Below are positions 8,044 through 17,242 of a stretch of DNA of 49,279 nucleotides, piece by piece. This DNA comes from Candidatus Poribacteria bacterium WGA-3G (lineage in GTDB: Bacteria; Poribacteria; WGA-4E; WGA-3G): the NCBI GenBank assembly GCA_000406005.1, contig ASZN01000009.1, forward strand, positions 40,908 through 90,186, written 5' to 3'. The translations under genes were made by a program, and so were the position numbers. Positions within the stretch are counted from its first letter, which is position 1; every line of letters begins with the position of its first letter. The notes under the pieces were generated by a model. That model had not been told where the DNA came from. It saw only the letters and a program-made list of their open reading frames with translations, and made no database searches.

Positions 8044-10557
8044 TTATCTATGGATCGTACAGAGTTTGTTCGGCTCCTGACCTTGAATAAAAGGTTCATT
8101 ACTGATATTCTCTTCTGGGCATTTACCGACTCTCTTGAGGAGGCCGCTTTTTTTGTCAATCTCCCGAAACACAATGCCATCAGGAACGGGAAACTCTTTT
8201 TTAGGACCGCGCGCTGCATTGACCATGAAATCCGCCCAGATCGGCAACGCTGCCTCGGACCCTGTTCTATTGTAGATGTAACGATTCTGACGGTAGCTAT
8301 CAAATCCGACCCAGACCCCGACCACAAGGTCAGGCGTATAACCGACAAACCACGCGTCTACTTTAGAGTTCGTCGTCCCTGTTTTCCCGGCTGCAGGTCG
8401 CGTAAATGCGGGGCGGTCAGATTCTGCTCTGCGTGCGCGCCTGGCTGTTCCGTTATCAAGCACATTTTCCAAACACGAGGTAATCTGGTATGCCACCCTC
8501 TCATCTAACACACGATCGTTTTCAATCGCAGCGTTATCGGGCGAAGGATAGATAGTTCTACCGTCTGCGTCGAGGATGTATAAGATGTGTTTCGGCTTCG
8601 TCCGGATCCCACCGTTGGCAAAAATAGCATACGCTGAGGTTAATTCAAGTACAGTTACGCCGGATGAACCTAAGGAGAGTGCGGGTTTCGGGTCAAGTTG
8701 ACTTTCAATGCCCATCCTTTTCGCCAAATTGACTGTCCGGTTTATCCCTTCCTTTACGTCGTTTGTTCCGAGAGGTGTCTCCCACACGGCTCTTGCTGTC
8801 GGGACGTTAATGGAGTGGGTGAGAATCTCTCGTACATTTACGGGTCCCCTGAATCTGCCAGCGATATAATTACTCGGTGCCCACCACTGTCCCGGAAAAG
8901 GAACGATTCCCCACGCCTCATCCCTAATAACTGTGGCGGGTGTTACAATTGCAGGTGCTTCTAACAGTGCCGCAAAGACAATTGGCTTAAAAGCGGAACC
9001 GGGCTGTCGTATTGCGTCAGGGTCAACAGCGCGATTATAGAAGTTGAAACGTCCGCCGCCGATATAATAATCTCTACCGCCTACCATCGCTTTGATGTGT
9101 CCTGTTTTCGGTTCAAAAGCGATGAGTCCGCCTTGCAAATAATCTCTAATTGGGTCAACACCACTGTTGGGATTCTCTTTAATCGTATCGTAATCCGGTA
9201 GACGGTTCCGGGCGTAGGTCTTATCCATATAACGTAAATGATCGGCCATCGCTTTTTCGGCAACAGCCTGCATGGACATGTCTATTGTTGTGTAAACCTT
9301 CAACCCGCCACTGTACAATTTTCCCTTAATTTCAGGCAGGTCATTGAGTTCTTCGCGAAGGTATTGTAAAAAATGCCCGGCTTCCTTCTGCTGCGCTTCC
9401 ATCCCACTTCCGTGCAGATTTTTCGGAAGGAGTACTGCATTCACACTTGCGATCCATTCGGATTCATCAATATAAGACTCCTCTAACATTTTAGTAAGGA
9501 CGAGGTCACGCCGGCGCTGTGATGCTTCCGGATTGAAGAACGGAGAATAATCGCTAGGACCCTTAGGGAGTGTCGCGAGGAGCGCACACTCGTGAATGCT
9601 CAGGGCGGACACCTCCTTATCAAAATAACCGAGTGCCGCTTGCTGAACACCGTAGAGCGTCTTCCCGCCAAACCTTGATCGCCCTAAGTTAACATGATTC
9701 AGATAACGTTCTAAAATCTCATCTTTAGAAAAAGCCTTCTCAATTCTTACCGCGAGGAGTATCTCCCTTGCTTTCCTGACATAATCTCTTTTTGACCGCT
9801 GGTCAAACATGTAAATATTTCGTGCTAACTGCTGTGTCAACGTACTCGTTCCAGCCAAGCGGCTGCCATGCAATAATCTGTTTTTGAACGCCCCGGTGAG
9901 ACGTATAATATCAACGCCCCAATGACTATAGAAGCGTCGATCTTCAATAGCAATAAACGCCGCCATTAACTTGCGAGGCATTTGGAGTAAAGGAACCAAA
10001 CGCCGCGTTGTGCCCTCTTCTTTATCCGCAATTTCGTCTATTTTCTCCGCGTCAAGATAAAAGTTCTGACGCACAGAATTGCCTTCACCGCGAATGGATA
10101 CAATTTTTCCATCTTTAACTGAAATCTCAACGCGGCCCGCCTTCACATCAAGCTCCGGATACGCAAAGTCTTCCAGATGGATACTGACAGTTCCATTTCC
10201 TTTCGCATCTAAAGCTTCAGCGTATTCACCCTGTTGGCTCAATCTTGGAACGATTTCTGAGACCTTCTTATACTCCAATCGTTCTAACTTCTCGATCAAG
10301 AACGCGACGTTATCTGCTTTTTGCACTTCGCAGACTGAGGAATAGACTTCCAAATGTTGCTGCCATGTATCAACAGCATCATATTCCAAGTCAGCGAACT
10401 TGATAACGTGTACATCCTCCCAACACCCGATCAACATGCCGCACGCAAAACCGATACCAGCAAAAATCGTTATTGACACAAGGACGCAAACAATCCAAAA
10501 TAGGGTTAACACTGCCTGAAAAGAGTGATAAAAAGATTGATATAAGAATTGGCGCAT
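8044..10557 (-). CDS. Bifunctional class A penicillin-binding protein, PBP1B-like
   Basis: An 837-residue peptidoglycan synthase with a short cytoplasmic tail and one membrane helix near the N-terminus. A UB2H-like domain follows (ERLEYKKVSEIVPRLSQQGE … VKDGKIVSIRGE), which is the hallmark of PBP1B rather than PBP1A. The GT51 glycosyltransferase has AFIAIEDRRFYSHWG and STLTQQLARNIYM. The transpeptidase has the SxxK serine in GSAFKPIVFAALL, SxN in THSINVPTA and KTG in AGKTGTTN. I chose ATG at 10555-10557: a GGAGGAG lies 11-13 bases upstream, while the frame's longer version would need a TTG at 10596 without a ribosome site. It sits between a redoxin gene and uvrB. Confidence 0.93.
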   Translation of the reverse strand: MRQFLYQSFYHSFQAVLTLFWIVCVLVSITIFAGIGFACGMLIGCWEDVHVIKFADLEYDAVDTWQQHLEVYSSVCEVQKADNVAFLIEKLERLEYKKVSEIVPRLSQQGEYAEALDAKGNGTVSIHLEDFAYPELDVKAGRVEISVKDGKIVSIRGEGNSVRQNFYLDAEKIDEIADKEEGTTRRLVPLLQMPRKLMAAFIAIEDRRFYSHWGVDIIRLTGAFKNRLLHGSRLAGTSTLTQQLARNIYMFDQRSKRDYVRKAREILLAVRIEKAFSKDEILERYLNHVNLGRSRFGGKTLYGVQQAALGYFDKEVSALSIHECALLATLPKGPSDYSPFFNPEASQRRRDLVLTKMLEESYIDESEWIASVNAVLLPKNLHGSGMEAQQKEAGHFLQYLREELNDLPEIKGKLYSGGLKVYTTIDMSMQAVAEKAMADHLRYMDKTYARNRLPDYDTIKENPNSGVDPIRDYLQGGLIAFEPKTGHIKAMVGGRDYYIGGGRFNFYNRAVDPDAIRQPGSAFKPIVFAALLEAPAIVTPATVIRDEAWGIVPFPGQWWAPSNYIAGRFRGPVNVREILTHSINVPTARAVWETPLGTNDVKEGINRTVNLAKRMGIESQLDPKPALSLGSSGVTVLELTSAYAIFANGGIRTKPKHILYILDADGRTIYPSPDNAAIENDRVLDERVAYQITSCLENVLDNGTARRARRAESDRPAFTRPAAGKTGTTNSKVDAWFVGYTPDLVVGVWVGFDSYRQNRYIYNRTGSEAALPIWADFMVNAARGPKKEFPVPDGIVFREIDKKSGLLKRVGKCPEENISNEPFIQGQEPNKLCTIHR

Positions 10558-10605
10558 TTTGTTTTTTATCTCCTCCGTGAGAAATCCGGACTCCAATAGA
10601 ACGGA

Positions 10606-11274
10606 TCACGGTGTTCTATTGATGTTTTCTTTACGGACCCGTTTAATTGTACAACCGATGGCTCTTGTTTTTTTAGATGCTTTTGGAATAGCTTTCCCAG
10701 CAATTACCAGGTCCAGAGCGTTTTGGAGATAGTTTTTGGTCGGTTCTTTTCGACTGTCGTCAATCGCTCCGGCATAGCGTAGCAGACGCTCCGCATCAAG
10801 GAGAAATACTTCCGGCGTTCTCCTGGCACCGAAATAGTCGGCGATTTTGTTATCTGGGTCTTTCAGGACTGGAAATTCAAAACCGTGCTTCTTGTTATAT
10901 TCCAAAATTTCTGCAACCGTTTCCTGTTTGTTTGAATTAATACCGATAAACTGTACGTTCTTGTCATTATAAGCCTTGACAAGGGCGACGATCCGTTCCA
11001 CGTAGTCAGTCGCTACCGGACATTGCGTCGCGAGGAACACGACCACTGTAGCCTGTTTCTTTTCGCTCAACGTATACAAGGCATGGGATGCAGCGTCGGC
11101 ATCCTTGAGTGTAAAATTCTTGACGACAGCATCAAGCTCCACCTTGTCCTGTGTTTCCTCAGTAAATCCGATGCTTGTAAACCCAAGGTATAAAACCGTT
11201 GCCACGTATATCGAAAATAAAACGACAGAACGATTCTTAGCAAAAAGATGTGTAAAAAGATTAGATCTATACAT
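10606..11274 (-). CDS. Membrane-anchored redoxin (AhpC/TlpA-like) protein
   Basis: A 222-residue protein with an N-terminal hydrophobic segment (VVLFSIYVATVLYLGFTSIG) and a thioredoxin fold: VVVFLATQCPVATDYVERI holds the peroxidatic-type Cys in a TQCP motif, without the second Cys of CxxC. YFGARRTPEVFLLD is the cis-Pro segment. The C-terminus has the IGCTIKR motif typical of this redoxin subgroup. The start has AGGAG ten bases upstream. It is the first gene of a redoxin / PBP1B / uvrB run, diverging from lexA. A thiol-peroxidase or redox-sensing role is likely; the exact partner is unknown. Confidence 0.85.
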   Translation of the reverse strand: MYRSNLFTHLFAKNRSVVLFSIYVATVLYLGFTSIGFTEETQDKVELDAVVKNFTLKDADAASHALYTLSEKKQATVVVFLATQCPVATDYVERIVALVKAYNDKNVQFIGINSNKQETVAEILEYNKKHGFEFPVLKDPDNKIADYFGARRTPEVFLLDAERLLRYAGAIDDSRKEPTKNYLQNALDLVIAGKAIPKASKKTRAIGCTIKRVRKENINRTP

Positions 11275-11368
11275 TTTCCAAAAATCTCCTAATTAAGACG
11301 CTAATAGCAGCATTCGGTTTCAATTTTTGATGATGTTCTCGATTGTACGGGTTATCAATTTTTTTTTC

Positions 11369-11397
11369 TTGCATTCTTAACTTGCATATAATATAAT
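11369..11397 (+). promoter_or_regulatory. Sigma-70-type promoter of lexA
   Basis: TTGCAT (11369-11374) and TATAAT (11392-11397) are separated by 17 bases, about 40 bases before the lexA ATG. A GTTC-N6-GTAC half-palindrome at 11335-11348 lies just upstream and might be part of an operator, but this phylum's LexA box is unknown to me. Confidence 0.6.
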
Positions 11398-11436
11398 ATA
11401 TAAGTATAAACTAATCCATGTTATAGGTGATGACCG

Positions 11437-12102
11437 ATGGCAAAACTTTTAACAGCCAGACAACGTGAGATCTTTAACTATATCCAGTCGCGTATTAAGG
11501 AGGGATATCCGCCAACAATCCGTGAGATTGGTAGTAAATTCGGATTTTCCGAAAAGGCGGCACACGACCACCTCAACGCGTTGGAGAAGAAAAAGTATAT
11601 TGACCGAGAAGAAGGTAAACCGCGGGCGATTTCCATCTTGAAGGAAGCCGACCCGAAACTCGAAACCAGCAAATGGCTGGAAGGACAGAACGCAAACCCG
11701 GCGTTGGTAGATATACAGCGCGATATTATTGAAATCCCGATTTTTGGGCGCGTGGCAGCAGGGGCACCGCTCCTTGCATCACAGAACATTGAAGGGACAC
11801 TCCCGATACCAACGCGCATGGTAAACAACCACGAATGCTTTGCTTTGCGTATCATCGGATCCAGCATGATCGGTGCCGGCATCCTTGAAGGTGATTTCGT
11901 CATTGTCCGAAGACAGGCAAACGCTGACCCGGGTGACATTATCGTCGCATTAGTGGACGATGAGGCAACTGTGAAACGCTTCTTTATTGACGGAAAACAT
12001 GTCCGATTGCAGCCCGAAAATCCAGCGATTGAACCGATCCTCTTTGATACCAATGATGTGATGATACTCGGTAAAGTTATTGGGCTTCACCGAGAAATAT
12101 AA
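11437..12102 (+). CDS. lexA: LexA SOS repressor
   Basis: A 221-residue LexA. The N-terminal winged helix-turn-helix (TARQREIFNYIQSRI … PPTIREIGSKFGFSEKAAHDHL, residues ~6-50) binds operators. The self-cleavage site is the Ala-Gly pair in FGRVAAGAPL (~108/109). The catalytic Ser lies in IIGSSMIGAGILEGD (~S143) and the Lys in DDEATVKRFF (~K180), so autoproteolysis should work. It is about 15 residues longer than the E. coli protein, mostly in the linker. It is monocistronic and divergent from the redoxin-PBP1B-uvrB run. The SD upstream (AGGTGATG) is weak. Confidence 0.96.
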   Translation: MAKLLTARQREIFNYIQSRIKEGYPPTIREIGSKFGFSEKAAHDHLNALEKKKYIDREEGKPRAISILKEADPKLETSKWLEGQNANPALVDIQRDIIEIPIFGRVAAGAPLLASQNIEGTLPIPTRMVNNHECFALRIIGSSMIGAGILEGDFVIVRRQANADPGDIIVALVDDEATVKRFFIDGKHVRLQPENPAIEPILFDTNDVMILGKVIGLHREI

Positions 12103-12173
12103 CGACCTCCCATAAGTGTTGATCTCAAATTGATGGGCAGAGCAGTGTCTCTGCCCACGAACTCCAGAAATCC

Positions 12174-12923
12174 TTACGGCGAAGGCAGAAAACCGGTCAG
12201 TTCGTGTAAGTGGGACAGTTGGACATCTACCATCGCCGGGTCGGGACACATTTTCTCCTGATTACCGACGAGCCAGGCAGTCCACATCCCGGCATTCTTA
12301 CCGCCGACCATATCTGCTGAGTAACTATCGCCAATATAGATAGCATGGGCTGCGGAAACACCGAGTTCCGACAAAGCTGCTTCAAAAATGCGGATGTCCG
12401 GCTTCGCTATCCCTAAAACCGTAGAATCTATAATCGTACCCAGTAGCGGCGTGAGTTCATATTCGTCGCACCAACCACTTGTATTGCCAAAGTTATTGCT
12501 AATTACAGCGAGTTTATAGGTGGCGTGAAGTGTTTCAAGCCATCGCCGATTGTTTTTCAGATGCTCAGCAGCGCCCGCGCAAAACCAATCGACATATTCA
12601 TCTTTCATCTGCTCACTCAATCCTAACCGCTTATAGATTCCGACTGCAATTGCGTCGGTAGTCTCTCGCAAAGTACAACGCGCCGCATATTCAGAGGCGA
12701 CTGCCCCGACTGGTAGCATTGACCCATCTTGATAAGACCACTCAATAGAAGAATCCCCGAGCGCGAATTCTGTTATCGTCGCTCTATCAGCCTCGTCAAA
12801 CGCTTCACGCGTAATCTCAGGATGGCGTTGGTGGATAAATTGATACGCCCGTTCCAACCAGTGGGTACCGTTTCCGTCTAACGTGCCGCCGAAATCGAAT
12901 ATTAATGCGCGGATGTCCTTCAT
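12174..12923 (-). CDS. HAD-superfamily hydrolase
   Basis: A 249-residue haloacid-dehalogenase-like phosphatase. Motif I is LIFDFGGTLDG (nucleophile Asp; the usual second Asp is Gly here, as in several HAD-IA proteins). Motif II is the VISNNFGN strand, motif III the Lys in GIAKPDIRIFEAAL, and motif IV IYIGDSYSADMVGGKNAG. A helical cap lies between. The gene starts directly after the stop of the GT9 gene (no gap, AGGGAGTG inside the upstream gene's end), so the two are coupled. This fits a sugar-phosphate phosphatase acting with the glycosyltransferase, but the substrate is inferred only from neighbourhood. Confidence 0.85.
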   Translation of the reverse strand: MKDIRALIFDFGGTLDGNGTHWLERAYQFIHQRHPEITREAFDEADRATITEFALGDSSIEWSYQDGSMLPVGAVASEYAARCTLRETTDAIAVGIYKRLGLSEQMKDEYVDWFCAGAAEHLKNNRRWLETLHATYKLAVISNNFGNTSGWCDEYELTPLLGTIIDSTVLGIAKPDIRIFEAALSELGVSAAHAIYIGDSYSADMVGGKNAGMWTAWLVGNQEKMCPDPAMVDVQLSHLHELTGFLPSP

Positions 12924-13973
12924 CTACACTCCCTTTTTGTGATTTTTGTGTTGAACAGATTTCTGATATAGTTTCGTCTCTACCGCTTTCACAACTTCGG
13001 CGGTATCAATCTTCGTCATGCACAGATGCGGCGTATCCGTTCGATAGCACGTCCGTTTGTAGCATGGACGACAGCCGACAGATTTTTCAATAACCGTATG
13101 TCCAGCACCGTAAGGTTTATGGCGAACAGGATTCGTCGGACCGAAGAGGGCAACCGTCGGTGTACCGACAGCAGCAGCAATATGCATCGGTCCACTATCA
13201 GAAGTTAAACAGACTTCGCATCTCTCTAAGAGCGCGCCGAGTTCCAAAATTGAGGTCTCACCGACAAAGTTAATGACCGGCAGCGATGTTGGCAGTCCTG
13301 CTGCAAGTTCCCGTTCCGCAGGTGAACCCGTTAGCACAACCCTTGTATTCGGCATCTGCCCCACGATTTGCTGGATAACTTTCGCGAAATTCGCTATATC
13401 CCACTGTTTTGTGCGCCACGTTGTACCCAAATTGATTGCGACAAGTCTATCCGTTGGAAAAATCCGAGCAGCATGCAAACGATCCCGAATTGCTTCCCGA
13501 TCGGCATCTGTATGCCAGAACTCCAGGGCATCTGGTGTCTCCTTAATGTTGAGCAGGCGTAGCACTCGCAAATATCGATCCACCTCATGAACACCCGTAT
13601 CGTCTTTGATGGATGTCGTCAATAGCGTTCCGCGTACAGCGATATTTGTACCAACACGGATCGGTACCTGTGCCAAGAATGGTATCAGTGCGTTTCGGAA
13701 CGAAGTCGGGTGCAGCACAACCGCTACATCAAACGCACCCGCACGTATCTGACGTACCAAACTCGTTAGAGATTTTAAGCGACCATCGGTTTTGGTGTCA
13801 ACGATGCAAGTGTCAACATAAGGGTGTGTTTCCATTAAATCTGTTACAAGTGGTCGCAAGAGGAGCGACAGATTGGATTCAGGGTAGGCGTGCTTCAAAG
13901 CACGCAAGGCGGGTGTAAGTAGCACCATGTCTCCAATCCAACCGCCGGTTTGGCAAACAAGAATGTTTTGCAT
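12924..13973 (-). CDS. Glycosyltransferase family 9 (heptosyltransferase II-like)
   Basis: A 349-residue GT-B fold protein of family GT9, which adds heptose or related sugars to the lipopolysaccharide core on the inner membrane. The N-terminus ILVCQTGGWIGDMVLLTPALRAL is the acceptor-site pattern (…G.IGD.V..TP..R.L). The C-terminal half has the donor-site stretch LTSDSGPMHIAAAVGTPTVALFGPT, followed by two cysteine pairs in CRPCYKRTCYR. It is cotranscribed with the HAD phosphatase downstream. The organism therefore probably has an outer membrane with a core oligosaccharide. The exact sugar is not defined; a waaF-type enzyme is the best guess. Confidence 0.88.
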   Translation of the reverse strand: MQNILVCQTGGWIGDMVLLTPALRALKHAYPESNLSLLLRPLVTDLMETHPYVDTCIVDTKTDGRLKSLTSLVRQIRAGAFDVAVVLHPTSFRNALIPFLAQVPIRVGTNIAVRGTLLTTSIKDDTGVHEVDRYLRVLRLLNIKETPDALEFWHTDADREAIRDRLHAARIFPTDRLVAINLGTTWRTKQWDIANFAKVIQQIVGQMPNTRVVLTGSPAERELAAGLPTSLPVINFVGETSILELGALLERCEVCLTSDSGPMHIAAAVGTPTVALFGPTNPVRHKPYGAGHTVIEKSVGCRPCYKRTCYRTDTPHLCMTKIDTAEVVKAVETKLYQKSVQHKNHKKGV

Positions 13974-14017
13974 CGTAGAACCAGTTCGTAGGCTACAAGA
14001 TACGCCAAAAATATTTT

Positions 14018-14893
14018 TTAGAAAAAGAGCGGGTTTGACCAGGCTTTTTTACCCGTCTCGTCTGTCACTTCAATTCGCACGTATTTTACGCCTGCTGGAA
14101 TACTATATGTCGCCTCAGTCAAGAGTTCACCATTTGCTGGAAGGACTCGCTTACCACGACTACACTGCGCTTTAAAAACGATTGATTGTGCTGCCGAACA
14201 TTTGACGGTTAATTCTCTATCCGTTAACGTCATATCCATAATTTCGGGTCCAAGTGTAGAATAAAACGCGCCTGTCCGGAGTGATTCCATGATATTCTCA
14301 AGCGTTAATTCCTGCGCTTTTACCATGATCCAACCGTGAAAGCAGTCGTGTTCCGTACCGTGTGCATCATCTGCAGCGATACCGAGAACGGGGCCGCCTC
14401 TGTCAAGTAGGTCATCCCATGCCTGCTCTGAAAAACCTTTACCGATCCCCATGCAGGTATCATTATAGACCTCAACGGCAAAATAACCGCGCAGGGGCAG
14501 ATAATCCGTAATCGTGTGTCCACACCAATATGGATGACACAAAACGGCCTCGCCGCCTTGTGCCTTAATCTCGTCAATCACTGCGTTCGGGTGCAGTTTC
14601 GCACAATTAATTGCCTCGTGGATATTAATCGCCACGAAATGATACGTCGCTCCGCCATACGGGTTTGACGGGTGAACTTCGCTCCCTGATATTGCTAAAA
14701 AGTCCGATGTCGTGTAAGCACTCACATCGTTAACCTTACGGTGATCCGTAAGCACGAGGAAATCGTAGCCTGCCTCACGGTAGGCACCGAAACGGTCGGA
14801 AACAGAGAGTTTCCCATCGGATTCGGTGCTATGGCTATGTGTATTCCCTCGATACCACTGCCCGGGTTGTTGGAAAGGGTTTGCATTGAACAT
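14018..14893 (-). CDS. PHP-domain metallohydrolase (CehA/McbA-like), copy 1
   Basis: A 291-residue protein with PHP metal-binding motifs: NTHSHSTESDG (two His), VLTDHRKVND (Asp-His), SGSEVHPSNPYGG (Glu, His), VLCHPYWCGH and IAADDAHGTEHD. These arrange a tri-metal site as in histidinol phosphatases and CehA-type hydrolases. The C-terminal ~70 residues form a beta extension (SIVFKAQCSRGKR … KAWSNPLFF). It is about 85% identical by eye to the neighbouring copy at 15135-16010 and has the same length. An AAGGAGT lies ten bases before the ATG. The substrate is unknown. Confidence 0.88.
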   Translation of the reverse strand: MFNANPFQQPGQWYRGNTHSHSTESDGKLSVSDRFGAYREAGYDFLVLTDHRKVNDVSAYTTSDFLAISGSEVHPSNPYGGATYHFVAINIHEAINCAKLHPNAVIDEIKAQGGEAVLCHPYWCGHTITDYLPLRGYFAVEVYNDTCMGIGKGFSEQAWDDLLDRGGPVLGIAADDAHGTEHDCFHGWIMVKAQELTLENIMESLRTGAFYSTLGPEIMDMTLTDRELTVKCSAAQSIVFKAQCSRGKRVLPANGELLTEATYSIPAGVKYVRIEVTDETGKKAWSNPLFF

Positions 14894-15134
14894 TGATTTA
14901 ATGACTCCTTAGTTCTGTGATAGTGTGTTTGAACGATTCGGTGACGCTGCTGTCTTGATCTGTTGGAATATTTTGTATTCCTTACCTTAATTTTAGCACG
15001 TCCATAGCCTGTTTGTCAATAATTCCTCAAACTACCAAACTACACTATCACCAATCCGTCATCCGTTTGGCACACCAAGAGGGGTGCATCACAATGTTCT
15101 CTAAAAGACAACCGGGTACTCCAAGATGTTCACA

Positions 15135-16010
15135 CTAAAAAAAGAAAGGGTTCGACCAAGCTTTTTTGCCGGTTTCGTCTGTTATTTCAACCCGAACATA
15201 TTTAGCACTGTTCGGAACGCTATAGGTCGCCTCCGTCAAGTGCTCACTATCCGATGGAAGAATCCGCCGACCGCGACTGCACTCTGCCTTAAAAACAATT
15301 GATTGCGCTGGCGAACACTTAACTGTTATCTCATTATCTTCTAACGCCAAATCCACAATTTCCGGTCCCATTGTAGAATAGAACGCGCCCGTTCTGAGTG
15401 CTTCCATGATACTTGCAATCGTCAACTCCTGTGCCTTGACCATAATCCATCCGTGGAAGCAATCGTGATCGGTGCCGTGTGAATCATCGGAAGCGATGCC
15501 GAGAACAGGTCCACCTCTATCCAGCAAATCGTCCCAAGCTTGTTCTGAAAACGCTTTGCCGATCTCCATACAGCCGTCATTGTAGACCTCAATTGCGAAA
15601 TAACCCCGCAATGGCAGATAATCTGTAATGGTGTGCCCAGACCAATAGGGATGACATAAAACAGCTTCGCCACCCTGCGCCTTAATCTCATCAAGCACTG
15701 CGTTCGGATGCATCTTTGCGCAATTGATTGTCTCATGAATATTAATCGCTACAAAGTGATGTATCGCACCACCGTATGGGTTTTCAGGATGCACTTCGCT
15801 TCCTGATATCGCCAGAAAGTCTGGCGTGCTGTAAGCACTCACGTCATTAACCTGACGATGATCCGTTAGCACGAGGAAATCGTAGCCTACTTCACGGTAG
15901 GCTGCGAATCGATCCGACATGGAAAGTTGACCGTCGGATTCTGTGCTATGACTATGTGTATTGCCTCGGTACCATTGCCCGGGTTGGCGGAAAGGATTTG
16001 CGTTGAACAT
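15135..16010 (-). CDS. PHP-domain metallohydrolase (CehA/McbA-like), copy 2
   Basis: A 291-residue paralogue of the gene at 14018-14893, with the same motifs (NTHSHSTESDG, VLTDHRQVND, SGSEVHPENPYGG, LCHPYWSGH, IASDDSHGTDHD) and the same C-terminal beta extension ending KAWSNPFFF. The start is ATG at 16008-16010 with AAGGAGT five bases upstream. The frame stays open for about 65 codons further upstream, but that part (16011-16184) is the start of a helicase gene fragment and not PHP sequence, so a fusion product is possible though unlikely. The pair is a recent tandem duplication. Confidence 0.88.
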   Translation of the reverse strand: MFNANPFRQPGQWYRGNTHSHSTESDGQLSMSDRFAAYREVGYDFLVLTDHRQVNDVSAYSTPDFLAISGSEVHPENPYGGAIHHFVAINIHETINCAKMHPNAVLDEIKAQGGEAVLCHPYWSGHTITDYLPLRGYFAIEVYNDGCMEIGKAFSEQAWDDLLDRGGPVLGIASDDSHGTDHDCFHGWIMVKAQELTIASIMEALRTGAFYSTMGPEIVDLALEDNEITVKCSPAQSIVFKAECSRGRRILPSDSEHLTEATYSVPNSAKYVRVEITDETGKKAWSNPFFF

Positions 16011-16022
16011 TGATGACTCCTT

Positions 16023-16184
16023 ATTGTTGAAGTAGTGGATAAAACTCGCGAATGCATCTGCTTGATAGGGACGGAGTTCAAACGCAGGGTTCAGATTTTG
16101 CGTAATGCTATCCGGCATCTGGGGTTTGGGGACCCCGAAGTTAAATGCGATTTCAAGTTGTTCATGAAGAAATTGCGCAAGCAT
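16023..16184 (-). pseudogene. Helicase N-terminal fragment, copy A (direct repeat of 19260-19421)
   Basis: Fifty-four codons from ATG at 16182-16184 (MLAQFLHEQLEIAFNFG … RPYQADAFASFIHYFNN) match the N-terminus of a DEAD/DEAH type III restriction-helicase-like protein, ending just before where motif I would begin. The copy at 19260-19421 is the same length without gaps and differs at about 15 of 162 positions by eye. The fragment starts nine bases after the Rpn-like gene and runs into the PHP gene's ribosome site, so it is the debris of a recombination event rather than a functional gene. Confidence 0.75.
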
Positions 16185-16192
16185 CGTAAACC

Positions 16193-17242
16193 TTAATCTT
16201 CCCAATTGATGTCATCAAGTGTTTTAGCGGTCGCCACTCTCTCAAAAAGGGTATCCAGTCGCGAGAGACTTCGCATGGAGGCAATTTTGTTGATAACAAT
16301 TTCAGGGGCAGTATCAAATCGGAGACGCAGCAGTTTGAGAACTGCCTCACGTTTCGCTTGGGTCTCACCGCGCCTTTCACCTTGTTCCATTAGATACTCA
16401 GCCATTGTCTGTGCCATTGTTTCGCCCTCCTCTCTACGTGAAGTTTCTTGGATTTGCTGGTGAACCAGCGTTTTCAATTCGTCGTGTTCATCAGTTGGAC
16501 GCCGATGGAGAATTAGCAGATACAGATAGAAAATCGCCCTTCGCCACTGCTGCGTTTTCTCATCATCAAGGGTATCAATATGTGCTACCGCTTCTATCAA
16601 CGCTGTGCGAATTTCTTCTTTAGACGCATGTTCCTTTTGTAGGACAGCCAGCAACCACCCGAAGGGATGATCGGTTCTTGTTAGCGCAGCCGCGTCCACC
16701 TCCTTCACACTCAGAAAAAGGGTATTAAATGTCGGAACGAACTCAGAGAGCAGGTCAGGCAAATCCATCAGAGCATCGACGGACACAGATGGTTGCCATC
16801 TTTGCTCTCCAGTGTAGAATACAATTGGGATAATTGGGCGGAAACGCCACTGACTTTTGGGAACGTTGTTTGATTCCCACTCACGGCGTTGGAAATCCCA
16901 AATCTGCGTCATGTAGAACAGGACTCGAAATCCCATCGTTGTGTCAACGGTTGACTGATGCTCAATGAGAATATAAATTAAGAGTTCATCCGTTTGCGAT
17001 TCACTGTGAAATGGCACACTGTACACGATGTCGGATTCTTGCTCCCGAAGGTTATCTGGTATGAAACTCCTATTGATGTGTGTGAGTTGACTAAAATCAA
17101 AGTGCGCCACTAGATGCTCAGCAACAATTTCTAATAACCCACGGATATTTTCTTTATCTTCAAGCAGCCATCGCGTGCTCCGGTCCGCGAACTGTTCAAT
17201 CGGAAAATCAAAAAAAGTGAGTGTTTCTGGTTCTGTCGGCAT
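16193..17242 (-). CDS. Rpn-family (PD-(D/E)xK, YhgA-like) recombination-promoting nuclease
   Basis: A 349-residue protein of the Rpn/transposase_31 type, widespread in mobile-rich genomes and linked to recombination-stimulating DNA cleavage. The nuclease core appears as FIPDNLREQESDIVYSV (Asp ~71) followed by the ELLIYILIEHQS strand (E-x-Q/K signature, Glu ~94). A TMGFRVLFYMTQIW helix and the PIVFYTGEQRW segment are typical of the family. The C-terminus is a low-complexity charged region (QGERRGETQAKREAVLKLLRLRF). Its start lies just left of the MITE-like element at 17287-17504. It appears intact. Confidence 0.85.
   Translation of the reverse strand: MPTEPETLTFFDFPIEQFADRSTRWLLEDKENIRGLLEIVAEHLVAHFDFSQLTHINRSFIPDNLREQESDIVYSVPFHSESQTDELLIYILIEHQSTVDTTMGFRVLFYMTQIWDFQRREWESNNVPKSQWRFRPIIPIVFYTGEQRWQPSVSVDALMDLPDLLSEFVPTFNTLFLSVKEVDAAALTRTDHPFGWLLAVLQKEHASKEEIRTALIEAVAHIDTLDDEKTQQWRRAIFYLYLLILHRRPTDEHDELKTLVHQQIQETSRREEGETMAQTMAEYLMEQGERRGETQAKREAVLKLLRLRFDTAPEIVINKIASMRSLSRLDTLFERVATAKTLDDINWED

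Noticed and set aside
16011..16205. A 65-codon N-terminal extension of the PHP gene, making a 356-residue fusion
   Set aside because: It is the same sequence as the helicase stub at 19260-19421 and an ATG with a strong ribosome site starts the PHP part at 16010.
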